A program made the position numbers and the translations under genes. A stretch of 64,000 nt of DNA, taken from positions 157,515,057 through 157,579,056 of the forward strand of contig CM043952.1 in assembly GCA_014529385.2 (NCBI GenBank). The letters are read 5' to 3'. Positions 40,487 to 53,580 of this stretch are shown here, piece by piece. Under the pieces are notes generated by a model. It saw only the letters and a program-made list of their open reading frames with translations. It had not been told where the DNA came from and did no database searches. Each line of letters opens with the position of its first letter. The first letter of the stretch is position 1. The DNA comes from Adiantum capillus-veneris. Its lineage: Eukaryota > Streptophyta > Polypodiopsida > Polypodiales > Pteridaceae.

Positions 40487-43400
40487 CTATTCAATTTCTC
40501 CTATTAAGCTAGCATGTGCCTTCTCCATAACATTTGATGGGATCTTTATTGTTTCCGAAATTCTTCCACCCCTTGGAGTCCATGACCATACAATTGTATC
40601 AACACGCTCCCAGCGCTTTGGGTCAGCAAGATTGCAGCACCAACTCTTTTTCGAACAATCCTCATACTGTTCTTGGATTGTGGGATTTCTTTTTCGATGT
40701 TTTGGTGCCCAATACTGAATCAGAACTTTCTTGTAGTTAGGAGATGATTTGTCTACATCAACGTTTGACTCTGCCACTCCTAGCCATATCGGATATTCAG
40801 GATCTGCGGGTCTCACAAGAACAAGATCCCCTTTTCTTACATCAATTTGAGTCCTAAAGGCCTCTTGTGGCCTTTCACTTTGAGGACCAACATAGTGATC
40901 ATTCAATTCTTCATATCCTTGAAACTCATCTCTATCTTCCTCTATCTCTTGCATTCGATGACTCCCTATAGTCTTTGGCCAAAATGTTGTATATTCACCA
41001 ATGTATTTATTGGTTGGTTGTTCAAGCTTATTGATTATGTTTTGCCAATAAGTGATAACAGGCTCCATGTATTTTGTGGAGTCATGGTCCTTTCTCTTTA
41101 ATAGAGAACATCTTTTCCAAAATTCAAAATATGACTTAATCCCTTGAATAACAAGCGGACTATCTCTCACATAGTCTGCTATAGGTACCACATCTGGACA
41201 GCCTGTTGGTAATTTTGGTTTTCCCTGGTCATCTTTTTTCCACAACTCAATTCCCGACTCCTTTGGCATCCAATCGGGTGATTTGGGATGAATTTTGTAC
41301 TGCATTACTGGGACTTCACCTTGCATATAGAAACGAAATTGAAGTGGCTTAGAGTGTCCCACTAGATCATCTTGTCCGTCACACATGTACCCTTGCACAA
41401 AGGATTTAAAGTCGGGAACTTGTGTCATCAAAAATGGTGCAGGAGCTGAGCTTTCACATTTTTGAAAATGTTCCATCATATGTGGAAAAGTGAATGTCAT
41501 TCTTGTTCGCAATCTTTCTGAGAACCTACTAAACATTGCATCTATGTCCTCATGTGTATGACCCACCATTAAGAATCCCAAATGCACGGTTTTGAAAACT
41601 CCTTTTGCTACTAACAAGGATAAGTATGCAAACAAATATTGATTTTTATTCTCTCCTGCACAATTATCTAGCTGTAGCAAAAGATTCTCATGCAGTTTTT
41701 GAAATACAGGAGTGGATATGGTATCCACAACACATTGAGAGGAAGTTGATTGTATGTGTACAATCTCTTCATTACATCCTTGGATGGCCAACGGTGGTGT
41801 CATTGTTGATGCAATCCTCTCACGTTATTGCTTCATTTTGTTTTGGAGGTCTAGAGCTCTCCTTGAGTTCAATGCATTGAATAACGTTACATTGCTGCGT
41901 GGCATACCATCATGGCATAAATCTCCTAGTCCATGGTTTTCTATTCTTTCCAGATTCTGTAAGCATAATGCCAGGGAACCAATTGTAGCATTGGGATCTG
42001 AAGGCCATAGAACATTGAGTGAGAAGCGACCATACATTCCATGACCATGTCCATGTGTTATCATACCTGTTAATGATACTTGCAATTGATATGCATTCGC
42101 ATACTCTTTTGAGTTCACACGCAACCTAGGTATTGCTGTCTTTTTTTTATCCATTTTATCATGTATAATGCATAAATACTTATCCTTTTGCAACTAGGAT
42201 AACTTACGCCAGGTGTAGTACACATTCCTACAACTTTTTTGTTGCAACATGTGAATTCGACGCTCATCCTTCAAACGTGCAATCATCTCGTCATCCTTTG
42301 TTGACTCTAGTTGAGACTTTATCCGACTACACACAACACATTTGGAGAACTCACTTGTTCTTGACAATGTCACATTAGCAAACTTTGTATTCCAAATCCT
42401 ATTGAATGTCGTGCTAGACATTGGCTTGAGACTCATAATGTCAAGTGTTTTAGTGGCATCATGTAAAATGTCTACTTGCTTGTACGTGTTTGGTATTGCA
42501 AGCAAAGTTTCCCTAGTACCATCTTCCATGGTTCTACTCTTATGTGGAATTCTCTCCGAGTTTTTATCAACAAAAGAGCGCATCAATGCCCTTCCCATTT
42601 CTGTATGGTCTCTTCCTTTTCGCATGACACCATCATTACCATGCACTGAGCGTCTAACCCCATTCTCAAAATTTTGATGGTAATGATAAAATGAAGTTTT
42701 TGGAATGCCATGAATTTCATACCAAGCTCTACTGCAAACCTCACTACCATTAAAAGAAAACACATAGATGTCTTTGTATTTGCTCACGCCATGCAGTCAA
42801 CATTGTATCATACACATAGTTTGTTCTATTTTGCAAACTCTGTCCCCAAAATTCATTGTGCATAGCCATGACCTTATCTTGATTGGCATATTGACAACAC
42901 CTTTTGGAACAACAATCTATGGTTGAAACAAGCTGGACAGATGCTAGAGATGCTTGATTGGATCTCTTAGAAGCTTTCACTGACATTTTTGGCTTACTAT
43001 TTACAAAGCAATATTTCTGCTTTTTTGAAATAGGCTCTACCAAATAAGCTGATTCAATGCATGTGTCTTGAATGCATGCATAGCATGTAGATCCTCATAG
43101 CATAACAATTCTTTTCCATCCATAGTTGTCACTCTCTTGATAGGCCAACAAACTAGATTAATGCTGCATACACTAGCTTCTGTAGAAATAGTAGCCTCAT
43201 CTACATAGGGTGTTTCGATACCAATACCAATGTTATTTTCACCTAGCTCACCAAAGTTTATAGAGTCAAACGGACACACATACATGACAACCCCTTCGGC
43301 TACTACATGTGTTCTGCTTTCATCCCAAAGTTGAACCCTCTTATCCTTCCAAACCTCTATGTAGCTCATTCCATTACATTGTGCATCCAATGCTCCTTCT

Positions 43401-43702
43401 GCTTTGTCAGCCTCATGCATAGAAGCCCCTTTGTACTGCATCTCATTTATATGTTGCAACAACCCACTACTCCATTTCACAATACTATGAAAAGCATCTC
43501 CCACTGTCAATGCATCCATTGTTGGAAAAGGGATGAGTGCTTTCTTTTCAAAACACAAATCAACTGACGTCGATACATTGCCTTCCCCAATAAGCATGCC
43601 AGAACAATATGCACTTGGATTTATTTCAAATACAATCCCAATGGCAACCTTTTGTGTCGCTACAAACATGAAAACTCTATCACCATGATTGAAATTAGCC
43701 AT
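40487..43702 (-). pseudogene. DUF8039-like / DUF7869-like protein, probably transposase-derived
   Basis: A decayed minus-strand gene of about 3.2 kb without obvious introns. The first part (43,702-43,037) resembles the DUF8039 type found in plant transposon proteins (AIGIVFEINPS..., ALIPFPTMDALTVGDAF). Next is a Cys-rich segment (CCSKRCC, 43,043-42,750), then a part with CSRAWYEIHGI and CVVCSRIKS (42,787-42,194). The part at 42,193-41,825 has IIHDKMDKKKTA and HGHG. The last 438 codons have LQLDNCAGENKNQY and VGHTHEDIDAMFSRF, the hallmark of DUF7869. The conserved Asp residues in these three blocks could be an RNase H-fold triad (inference). Lesions are frameshifts near 43,040 and 42,770, TAG at 42,196 and TAA at 41,827. 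Both stops fit former Gln codons. Palindromic repeat array lies upstream and hairpin repeats lie downstream. Confidence 0.7.
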
Positions 43703-43794
43703 ACCTACAAGAATATTTGTTAAACAAACCGCTTGCAGAGTATATTGATTTACGTAGCATAAATCATAACAAGTATGTATGTAGGTGTTTCATG

Positions 43795-45540
43795 AGAAGC
43801 ACCCTGTGGCCTGAAGGTCATAGGGTACCCTCTATGCTACTAAGAATCTCTTTGTGCTCTATGCTCTGTCATCTATGCTCTATGATCTATATTGACTTCC
43901 TATGGCCCCTAGACCACAAGGTGCTCTCATTGTTTCCAAAAAACCTTCATTGTTTTGCTATGGCCCCAAGGCCATAGCTCTCTATGCCGGTATAAAGAAC
44001 TATTTTCTCTATGTTAGCTCCCTAAGGCCTGAAGGCCATAGGGTTGTCCTCAAGATTACCTCACGGAGTTTCACGTCAAGTATATATACATCCTATGGCA
44101 CTTCATGACCCTAGGGCCATAAGATCTCCAAATGAAACATACGGCAATGTATGGCCCTTGAGCTTATACATTGCAACCCCATGACCCTAGGGCCATAGGA
44201 TCGGCATATGAAACATACGGCAATGTATGGCCCTTGAGCTTATGCATTGCAAACCCATGACCCTAGGGCTATAGGATTTCCAAATGGAACATAGGGCAAT
44301 GTATGGCCCTTGAGTTTATACATTGCCACCCTATGGCCCTAGGGCCACAATACTTCAAAACATACAAAAAGACAACCTATGGCCATAAGCCCAAGGGTGT
44401 GAGTTCAAGGGTGGCCAAGATGTCAATGCAGCCCCATGGCCCTATGGCCATAGGATTTCCAAATGGAACATAGGAAAACGTATGGCCCTTGAGCTTATAC
44501 ATTGACACCCTATGGCCTTGGGGCCACAAGATCTCACAACATACAAAAATACAACCTATGGCCAAGATGTCAAAGGTGGCCAAGATATCAATGCAGCCCC
44601 ATGGCCCTAGGGCCATAGGATCTCTATATGGAACATGTGGCACCCTATGGCCCTTAAGCTTATACATTGCCACCCCATGACCCTAGGGACATAGGATTTC
44701 CAAATGGAACATAGGCAATGTATGGCCCTTGAGCTTATACATTGCCACCCTATGGCCCTAGGGCCACAAGATCTCACAACATACAATAAGACAACCTAAG
44801 GCCCCTAAGCTCAAGGGTGCGGGTTCAAGGGTGGCCAAGATATCAATGCAACCCCATGGCCCTAGGGCCATAGGATCTCTATATGGGACATGTGGCACCC
44901 TATGGCCCTTGAGCTTATACATTGCCACCCCATTACCCTAGGGCCATAGGATTTCCAAATGGAACATAGGCAATGTATGGCCCTTGAGCTTATACATTGC
45001 CACCCCATTACCCTAGGGCCATAGGATTTCCAAATGGAACATAGGCAATGTATGGCCATTGAGCTTATACATGGCCACCCCATGGCCCTAGGGCCGTAGG
45101 ATCTCCATATGGGACATGTGGCACCCTATGGCCCTTGAGCTTACATATTGCCACCCCATGACCGTAGGGCCATAGGATCTCCAACTAGAAAGTAGGGCAA
45201 CGTAGGGCTCTTGAGCTTATACATTGTCATGGACCTAGGGCCATAGGATCTCCAACTGGAACATAGGGCTATGTATTGGAGCTTATCCATTGTCACCCCT
45301 AAATCCTAGGGCCATAGGATTTCCAAATGGAATATAGGGCAACTTATGGCTCTTGAGCTTATACATTGCCACCCTATGGCCCTAGGTCCACAAGCTTTCA
45401 CATTGCCACCGTAGGGCCACAAGGATCTCACAAGATAGAAGAAGAAAACCCTAGGACATAGGATTTTCAAATGGAACTGAGTGCACGCTTTGATCCTTGA
45501 CCTCCAACATTGCCGCCCTATGCTGTGAGCCCGGGGGTGG
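43795..45540. repeat. Palindromic minisatellite array, block 1 (about 76-bp units)
   Basis: Dozens of variants of CCCTATGGCC...GGCCATAGGG. From about 44,105 the spacing of atgaccctagggc is 76 bp, with linker text nearly constant (gcccttgagcttatacattgc, ggaacatagg). The units decay after 45,240. Short open frames here, with repeated YGPxA or GPRAIG words, are translations of the repeat and not genes. Confidence 0.95.
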
Positions 45541-46120
45541 TTGAGGTGTCTTCATAATAATTTCGACCATTCAAGGGATATCCGCAAGTGGCATAAATAA
45601 ATAAATAATAATAATTTAAAAAAATTACGCTACAATAAACTTTGTCAGAATGGGTTTTCAAATACACTTATTGATATCAGACAAAAAAATAGCGCACAAT
45701 TTTTGAGATAATGTTTTTAAAATTTAGATATTTTTAGTGTATTTTTTACTATGCAGATTTTGATTCTGGAGTCAAATTTTGCTTCATGGATGTTGTTCCA
45801 CTCGTACTTCAAAGATATGGACATTGACAAAGCCTTGCACCAACTTTTTTTTCTTTTTTGAAAAGCTCTTTCAATTTTGGAGCCGATGAGCTATGTCTCA
45901 TTTTCGCACAAAGCCTAGAACTCTAGTAATCTCTACTGCAACCCGGTGAGAACAGCCCCTAAATTCAAAATTCGAATTTTGAATTTCTAACCTAACCTAA
46001 CTAACCTTATCTCTCTCTTTCTCTCTCTACCACAATTTTTTTCGCACTGTCACTCTCTTTCTCTCTCTCTCGTTTCTTGCTTGAAACCTACACAGAACCT
46101 GCACAGAGCTTGTCTTTCTT

Positions 46121-46184
<64 letters not shown>

Positions 46185-46385
46185 CCTACGCATATAGTTC
46201 TACGCCATCGTTGTGACACGCACAGATCTACGTGAAGCCATCACCACAACCTTCAACAGAAGGACTGCTGCCACGACCTCCCAAACACAGATCTGTTACC
46301 ATCATCGTCGCGGCCTCAACACACCTAAGTGACTGCTTGCTACTACTGCAGCCTCTCTTCATCAAACACAGGTTTACTCAGAGGT
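45541..46385 (+). other. Possible 5' UTR exon and promoter region of the downstream plus-strand gene
   Basis: Non-repetitive sequence with an AT-rich upstream part and a CT-rich leader, including (CT)n at about 46,122-46,182. A GC-richer leader-like stretch follows, ending CAGAG|gtaacc at 46,385/46,386, which is a good splice donor. The next usable acceptor before an ATG is at 53,810. The link is inferred only from these signals. Confidence 0.35.
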
Positions 46386-47040
46386 AACCTGTAGAAACCC
46401 TAATCTTTTTGCTTAATTCGGTTTGAACTGTTCTTAATCTAATTATGTTTTAGCTAAGTTGTGAATCACCTCTCTCTAAAACAATAAACAAAAATCATTA
46501 ATTACATCTCTAAAACTGTAAAACTGTAGACTCTAGAACTATAAAACAGAAAAATCTCTAATTAGAGATCTAAAACTGTAATACAGAATACTCTAATTAG
46601 AGACCTAAAAATATAAAACAGAAGACACTAACTAGGGACCTAAATTTGTAAAACGAAAAACTCTTATTAGGGACCTAAATTTGTAAAACAGATAACTCCT
46701 CATAAGTGACCTAATACTGTAAAACTCTAACTGCAAAAATCTCTAATTACAAAAAAATTATAAACCTGCAAATACAAAAAACAATAACTATAGAAAATGC
46801 TGAAACTATGGATACCTGTAATTGGGTTGTGGGGAGTTGGGCACACGTTGTAAGAGGACGAGTAGAGCGCGCTGTTGTATGAGGATGGGAAAAAAAAAGA
46901 GGCAAAAAGGTGGGAAAGAAAGTGTACACTATATGTGTTTGTAAGTTATGGTGTAATATAGTTTCTTTAAATTCATTTGTAGTCACTAAAATAAAACTAG
47001 ACATAGAATCTTTAGAAGGGCAGATAAGGTGTGGCTACAT
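46386..47040. repeat. Intron-like sequence with a degenerate minisatellite of about 35-40 bp
   Basis: From about 46,494 to 46,750, units like ctctaattagagacctaaaactgtaaaacag repeat about seven times with drift. The rest is AT-rich. No coding region is supported. Confidence 0.7.
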
Positions 47041-50000
47041 AGGGTTTCACCTCATACTAAAGAGTAACATATGGCCCTAAGGCACCCTATGACCATAACA
47101 TCGTACTATAGGGTGACCAATGTCCCATCTGGCCATAGGGTGCCAATGTACAATCTCAAGGGTCATAGGGTTCCCTATGTTCCTATTGAAGATCCTATGG
47201 CCATAGGATCTCCAAAACATATATATGGCACTATGGCCATAGGATCACATGGTGCTCTATGTACGATCCAGAGACCTTGTGGCCCAAGGGCCTTAGGGTG
47301 GCAATGTACAATCTCAAGGGCCATAGGGTTCCCTATGTTCCTTTTGGAGATAGGGTGGCACTAGGGACATAGAATCTCCAAAAGCAACATAAAGAACCTA
47401 GGGCCATAGGACCACAGGGTGACCTATTGGAGACCATGTGGCCCAAGGGCCATAGTGTGGGAATGTAAAATCTCAAGGGCCATAGGGTTCCCTATGTTCC
47501 TTTTGGAGATCCTATGGTCCTCGGGCCATAGGATCTCCAAAAGGAACATAAGGAACCTCCCACCATAGGATCAAAGGGTGCCCTATTTCCCATCTAGAGA
47601 CCTTTTGGCCCAAGGGCCATAGGGTGGCAATGTACAATCTCAAGGGCCATAGGGCTCCCTATGTTCCTTTTGGAGATCCTATGGTCCTCGGGCCATAGGA
47701 TCTCCAAAATGAACATATGGCCCTACGGACATAGGATCACAGGGTTCCCTATGTTCCTTTTGGAGATCCTATGGTCCTCGGGCCATAGGATCTCCAAAAG
47801 GAACATATGGCCCTACGGACATAGGATCACAGGGTGCCCTATGTCCCATCAAGAGACCCTGTGGCCCAAGGGCCATAGGATGGCAATGTACAATCTCAAG
47901 GGCCATATGGTTCCCTATGTTCCTTCTGAAGATCCTATGGCCCTGGCGCCATAGAATCTCCAAAAGGAACATAAGGAACCTATGGCCATAGGATCAAAAG
48001 GTTCCCTATGTTCCATCTTGAGACCTTGTGGCCCAAGGGCCATAGGGTAGCCATGTACAATCTCAAGGGCCATAGGGTTCCATATGTTTTTTTTCGAGAT
48101 CCTATGGCCCTATATCCATAGGATCACAGGGTACCCTATGTCCCATCTAGAGACCTTGTGACCCAAGGGCCATAGGGTGACAATCTACAATCTGAAGGGC
48201 CATATGATTCCCTATGTTCCCTAGGGTCACAAGGTGCCCTACGTTCCATCTGAAGACCCTATGGCCCAAGTGCCATAGGGTGGCAATGTACAATCGCAAG
48301 GGCCATATGATTCCCAATGTTCCTTTTGGAGATCCTATGGCCCTAGAGCCCTAGGTGCATGGGGCTGCCATGGTGCCCGTTAATATGAACCATGGTGTAC
48401 CCTATGTACGTAGGCCACCCTTGGGCCCTTGGATGCCCTCTGTCCCATCTAAAGACCTTGTGGTCCAAGGGCCATAGGGTGATAATTTACAATCTCAAGG
48501 GCCATAGGATTCCCTATGTTCCCTAGGGTCACAAGGTGCCCTACATTCCATCTGAAACAATGAGGGCACCTTGTGGCCTTCGGGCCATATGATCTCTATA
48601 TAGAGCATAGAGCAAAGAGCATAGAGAGATTCTTACTACCATAGAGGGAACCCTATGGCCTTCAGGCCACAAGGTGTCAATATAGAGAAAACAGAGGTTC
48701 TTACTATCATAGAGGGGACCCTATGGCCTTCAGCCCACAAGGTCTCCTCAATATAGAGCAAATAGTGTTTTTTACAAGCATAGAGAGCACCCTATGGACC
48801 TGGGTCCATAGGTTGCCAAAAAACTGTCATGAATGGTTTCTTTAAAACATACAGGGCACCTTGTGTCCTTAGGGTCATAAGATGTGTAGAGCATAGAGAG
48901 GTTCTTACTAGCATACAGGGGACCCTATGGCCTTCAGGCCATAGGGTCCCAATATAGAGCATAGATCGGTTCTTACTAGCATAGAGAGACCAAATAGTTC
49001 TTTATACATGGGGCCATAAGGTGTCAAAACAATGAGGGTTTTTTCAAAACAATGAGGGCACCTTGTGGCCTTGGGGCCATAGGATGTCAATATAGAGCAT
49101 AGAGCATAGAGCATAGAGCATAGAGAGATTCTTACTACCATAGAGGGAACCCTATGGCCTTCAAGCCACAGGGTGTCAATATAGAGAAAACAGAGGTTCT
49201 AGCATAGAGGGTACCATAGAGAGCTTCTTACTACCATAGAGGAAACCCTATGGCCTTCAAGCCACAAGGTATCAATATAGAGAAAACAGACGTTCTAGCA
49301 TAGAGGGGACCCTATGGCCTTCAGCCCACAAGGTCTTCTCAATATAGAGGAATAGTGTTTTTTACTGCATAGAGAGCACCCTATGGCCTTGGGTCCATAG
49401 GTTGCCAAAAAAACCCTAATGAAGGGTTTCTTTAAAACATACAGGTCACCTTGTGCCCTTAGGGTCATAAGATGTGTAGATCATAGAGAGGTTCTTACTA
49501 GCATACATAGAACCCTATGGCCTGAACGCCATAGGGTCCCAATATAGAGCATAGATTGGTTCTTACGAGCATAGAGAGACCAAATAGTGCTTTATACCTA
49601 GGGCCATAATTTGCCAAAACAATGAGGGTTTTTACGAAACTATGAGGGCACCTTGTGGCCTTGGGGCCATAGGATGTCAATATAGAGCATAGAGCACAGA
49701 GAATAGAGCATAGAGAGCTTCTTACTATCATAGAGGGAAAACTATGGCCTTCAGGCCACAGGGTGTCAACGTAGAGAAAACAAAGGTTCTTACTAGCATA
49801 GAGGGGACCCTATGGCCTTCAGCCCACAAGGTCTCCTCAATGGAATAGAGAGAATCTTATGGCCCTGGGTCCATAGGTTTCCAAAAAACCCTCATGAAGG
49901 GTTTCTTCAAAACATATAGGATGTGTAGAACATAGAGAGTTACTTACTAGCATAGGGGGGAACCTATGGCCTTCACGCCATAGGGTGCCAATATAGAGCA

Positions 50001-51700
50001 TAGAGTTGGTTCTTACTAACATAGAGAGACCAAATAGTGCTTTATACATGTGGCCATAGGGTGCCAAAACAATGAGGGTTTTTTCAAAACAATGAGGGCA
50101 CCTTGTGGCCTTGGGGCCATAGGATGTCAATATAGAGCATAGAGAGCTTCTTACTAGCATACAAGGAACCCTATGGCCTTCAGGCCACAGGGTGTCAACA
50201 TAGAGAAAATAGAGGTTCTCACTAGCATAGAGGGGAACCTATGTCCTTCAGCCTACAAGGTGTCAATATAGAGCATAGAGCATAGAGAGCTTCTTACTAG
50301 CATACAAGGAACCATGTGGCCTTCAGGCCACAGGGTGTCAATGTAGAGAAAACAGAGGTTCTCACTAGCATAGAGGGGAACCTATGGCCTTCAGCCCACA
50401 AAGTCTCCTCAATATAGAGAAAATAGTGTTTTTACTAGCATAGAGAGCACCCTATGGCCCTGGGTCCATAGGTTGCCAAAACACCATCATGAAGGGTTTC
50501 TTCAAAACATAGGGGGCACCTTGTGCCCTTGGGGTCATAGTATGTGTAGAGCATAGAGAGGTTCTTACTAGCATATAGGGGACCCTATCGGTTCTTACTA
50601 GCACAGAGCGGACCCTATGGCCTTCAGGCCAAAGGGTGCCAATATAGAACAATGATCAGTTCTTACTAGCATAGAGATACCAAATAGTGCTTTATACGTG
50701 GGGCCATAGATGAGGGTTTTTCAATGTCATAGAGAGAACCCTATGGCCTTGGGTCCATAGGTTGCCAAAAAACCGTCCTGAAGGGTTTCTTCAAAACATA
50801 GAGGGCAACTTGTGGCCTTGGGGTCATCGGATGTGTAGAGCATAGAGAGGTTCTTAATAGCATACAGGGGACCCTATGGCCTTCAGGCCATAGGGTGCCA
50901 ATATAGAGCATAGATCGTTTCTTACTAGCAAAGATCGGGGACCATATGGCTTTCAAGTCACATGGTGCCAATATAGAGCAAACAGTGTTTTTACTAGCAT
51001 ATAGAACATCCTGACCTAGGGGGATTGGTTGTCAAAAATCCATCATAGAAGGGTTCCTATGGCCTTCAGCCCACAAGGTCTTCTCAATATAGAGCAAATA
51101 GTATTTTTCATTGGAATACAGAGCACCCTTGGGGCCCTTGAGGCCAACCCTATGGCCTGAAGGCCATAGGGAGCTAATATAGAGCAAATGGTGCTTTATA
51201 TCGGCATAGAGAGCTATGGCCTTGGGGCCATAGCAAAATAATGAGGTGTTTTTGGAAACAATGAGGGCACCTTGTGGTCTTAGGGCCATAGGAAGTCAAT
51301 ATAGATCATAGAGCATAGACGATAGAGCATAGAGCACAAATAGATTCTTAAAATCATAGAGGGAACCCTATGACCTTCAGGCCACAGGGTGCCATTATAG
51401 AGTAAACATAGGTTCTTACTAGCATAGAGGGGACCCTATGGACTTCATCCCACAAGGTCTCCTCAATATAGATCAAATAGTGGTTTCTACTTGCATGGAG
51501 AGCACCATATGGCCCTGGGGTCATAGGTTACCAGAAAACCCTCATGAAGCATTTCTTTAAAACATTGAGGCCAGCTTGTGGCCTTGGGACCATAGGATGC
51601 CAATGTAGAGCATAGAGAGGTTCTTACTAGCATGCAGGGGACCCTATGGCCTTCAGGCCACATGATGCCATATGGTGTTGGTGTAGAGGCTCTAAAGGGG
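47041..51700. repeat. Palindromic minisatellite array, block 2 (two sub-families)
   Basis: From 47,041 to about 48,400 units repeat at about 167 bp, marked by ggcccaagggccatagggtggcaatgtacaatctc. From about 48,540 a second sub-family dominates, marked by ccctatggccttcaggcca, by runs of tagagcatagagcatagag and by ggttcttactagcatagag. Its spacing is irregular. Each unit keeps one or more inverted GGCCATAGG/CCTATGGCC pairs. The young LTR element at 51,701 has inserted in its right end. Confidence 0.95.
51696..51700. repeat. Target-site duplication AGGGG (left)
   Basis: AGGGG precedes the left LTR and recurs at 53,581-53,585 after the right LTR. Confidence 0.9.
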
Positions 51701-51950
51701 TGTGCGCTCCTTGCCGCACTGTCGAAGCAAGGGACTTGCCAATACACCGTATGCGAGCCACAAACGGCTCCAAGCACACAACAAGCCTAAACTAGCAAGC
51801 TCAAGGAAACAAAGGGTGTGTCACTCACCGCTCTACGCTCACCTTCGTGGTGGATTCCTCGCCGCGATGAAGAAGAAGCTGCAGTCGTGCCGCGCTCAAC
51901 CGCTTCACCGCCGTCGTGCCTTCGTAATGCTCGATCGCACACACACTCTC

Positions 51951-51985
<35 letters not shown>

Positions 51986-52266
51986 AGGAGGTGAAGAAGA
52001 AGAAGATGGAGATGGAGCAAGAGCACTCTTCAATTGCACAAATGAGAGAATGAGTAAAAATTAGGTTTAGTTGGCTTTTATAGGAGCTCACCCCATTCAC
52101 ACTTGGGCGCCCATGCTTAACCAACTAATCCCTTGAATGTCCAAGTTAAAGTGCGCCTCTCATCGACGATCACTCTACCTTTCCCTATTGGACCGACAAG
52201 CCCGGTGCCTGACTCTACTTAAATAAATAATATGGTTACAGTGTCCGTGTGCCGTGAGGGTTAACA
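51701..52266 (-). repeat. 3' LTR of the young non-autonomous element
   Basis: TGTGCGCTCC...GGGTTAACA on the plus strand. It differs from 53,015-53,580 at about four sites (for example ctcacc versus ctcgcc, gggcgccc versus gggcaccc). The open frame of about 120 codons present in all LTR copies is rich in repeat-coded residues and is not called as a gene. Confidence 0.93.
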
Positions 52267-52280
52267 TGCCCCCCTTCCTG
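52267..52280 (-). other. Polypurine tract
   Basis: Minus-strand reading CAGGAAGGGGGGCA immediately before the TGTTAACCC start of the 3' LTR. Confidence 0.85.
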
Positions 52281-52992
52281 ATGTAGATTCCGTCCTCGGA
52301 AGCTATTGAGTTGAAGCTGGTTCGTCGAGGTGGAAGAGCATTTGAGATGAATGTCCTTAGCCTTCTTCAGTCACTGCAAAATCAAACAACATTGGCACAG
52401 TAATTGCATTCTCTTAAAAAGCATATGCAGTTTTAGGTAGAAAAATTGATTGGTCAAAGAATTTCAAACAATTTGGTAGCAATGAACATTAAATTGCAAT
52501 GTAATCAAATGCATAAACAGATGTAAAGGTAGAAAATTAAACAAGTCTGGGGTCGCTAATTTGACGGTCAAAAGGCACTAGAGATTGAATATTAATACCA
52601 TGGGTAAGCTTCTTAATTTTCTGTGGTCAATTAAGTTGTTTAATCGCGAGAGCCAAGTATTCATGTTCGAGGGCTGACTAGAGGCTATACCTAGAAGACT
52701 TTGTAGTTAAGCTACCATAAAAGGAATTTCTCATGAAATCATCGCCTGACTGATTACTTTTTCTTTGACCCCCCAAAGTTACAAAATTTAAATGCTGAAA
52801 ATGAACAAGCAAAAAATCAAAGTGCCACAATGTAAAATCTTAAGCTGGAAGAGAAATCTCGGCTTGATTTGGTACTTCACTCACATGTATTGCCTATGGT
52901 ACTAGAGCCCTAGAGGTTCCCAGTGTGGGCGCTTTTCCTTGAAAAGCAAAAAACTCAAGGCATACAAAATAAGCACCCACTTCATAATTGAA

Positions 52993-53010
52993 TCCCCGGC
53001 AGCGGCGCCA
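52993..53010 (-). promoter_or_regulatory. Primer-binding site, tRNA-Asp type
   Basis: Minus-strand TGGCGCCGCTGCCGGGG, one base different from the perfect tRNA-Asp site seen at 305-322. Confidence 0.85.
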
Positions 53011-53014
53011 AAAA

Positions 53015-53264
53015 TGTGCGCTCCTTGCCGCACTGTCGAAGCAAGGGACTTGCCAATACACCGTATGCGAGCCACAAACGGCTCCAAGCACACAACAAGC
53101 CTAAACTAGCAAGCTCAAGGAAACAAAGGGTGTGTCACTCACCGCTCTACGCTCGCCTTCGTGGTGGATTCCTCGCCGCGATGAAGAAGAAGCTGCAGTC
53201 GTGCCGCGCTCAACCGCTTCGCCGCCGTCGTGCCTTCGTAATGCTCGATCGCACACACACTCTC

Positions 53265-53299
<35 letters not shown>

Positions 53300-53580
53300 A
53301 GGAGGTGAAGAAGAAGAAGATGGAGATGGAGCAAGAGCACTCTTCAATTGCACAAATGAGAGAATGAGTAAAAATTAGGTTTAGTTGGCTTTTATAGGAG
53401 CTCACCCCATTCACACTTGGGCACCCATGCTTAACCAACTAATCCCTTGAATGTCCAAGTTAAAGTGCGCCTCTCATCGACGATCACTCTACCTTTCCCT
53501 ATTGGACCGACAAGCCCGGTGCCCGACTCTACTTAAATAAATAATATGGTTACAGTGTCCGTGTGCCGTGAGGGTTAACA
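53015..53580 (-). repeat. 5' LTR of the young non-autonomous element
   Basis: 566 bp, almost identical to 51,701-52,266. It includes a (CT)n(CA)n tract like those in the other two copies. Confidence 0.93.

Larger units (their letters stand above)
51701..53580 (-). mobile_element. Young non-autonomous LTR element, tRNA-Asp primed
   Basis: A 1,880-bp element with two 566-bp LTRs, TG...CA ends, a 5-bp target duplication and a 748-bp interior without any coding region. The minus-strand order is 5' LTR (53,580-53,015), primer site TGGCGCCGCTGCCGGGG, interior, purine tract AGGAAGGGGGGCA, 3' LTR. By eye the LTRs differ at only about four positions, so insertion is recent. It must depend on proteins of an autonomous relative that uses the same tRNA primer (Athila-like elements use it). 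The copy at 1-899 is a family member. Confidence 0.92.

Noticed and set aside
46747..47004. Minus-strand frame of 85 codons
   Set aside because: It lies in an AT-rich intron-like region with a minisatellite and shows no domain or conserved pattern.
47071..51289. Many 60-107-codon frames with repeated Tyr-Gly-Pro or Trp-Pro-x-Gly-His-Arg words
   Set aside because: They follow the palindromic minisatellite and appear on both strands with the same words. There is no start context or domain.
43795..51700. CRISPR-like array
   Set aside because: Units are degenerate, the linkers are repeated rather than unique, spacing varies, and the sequence is plant-like. No cas genes are present.
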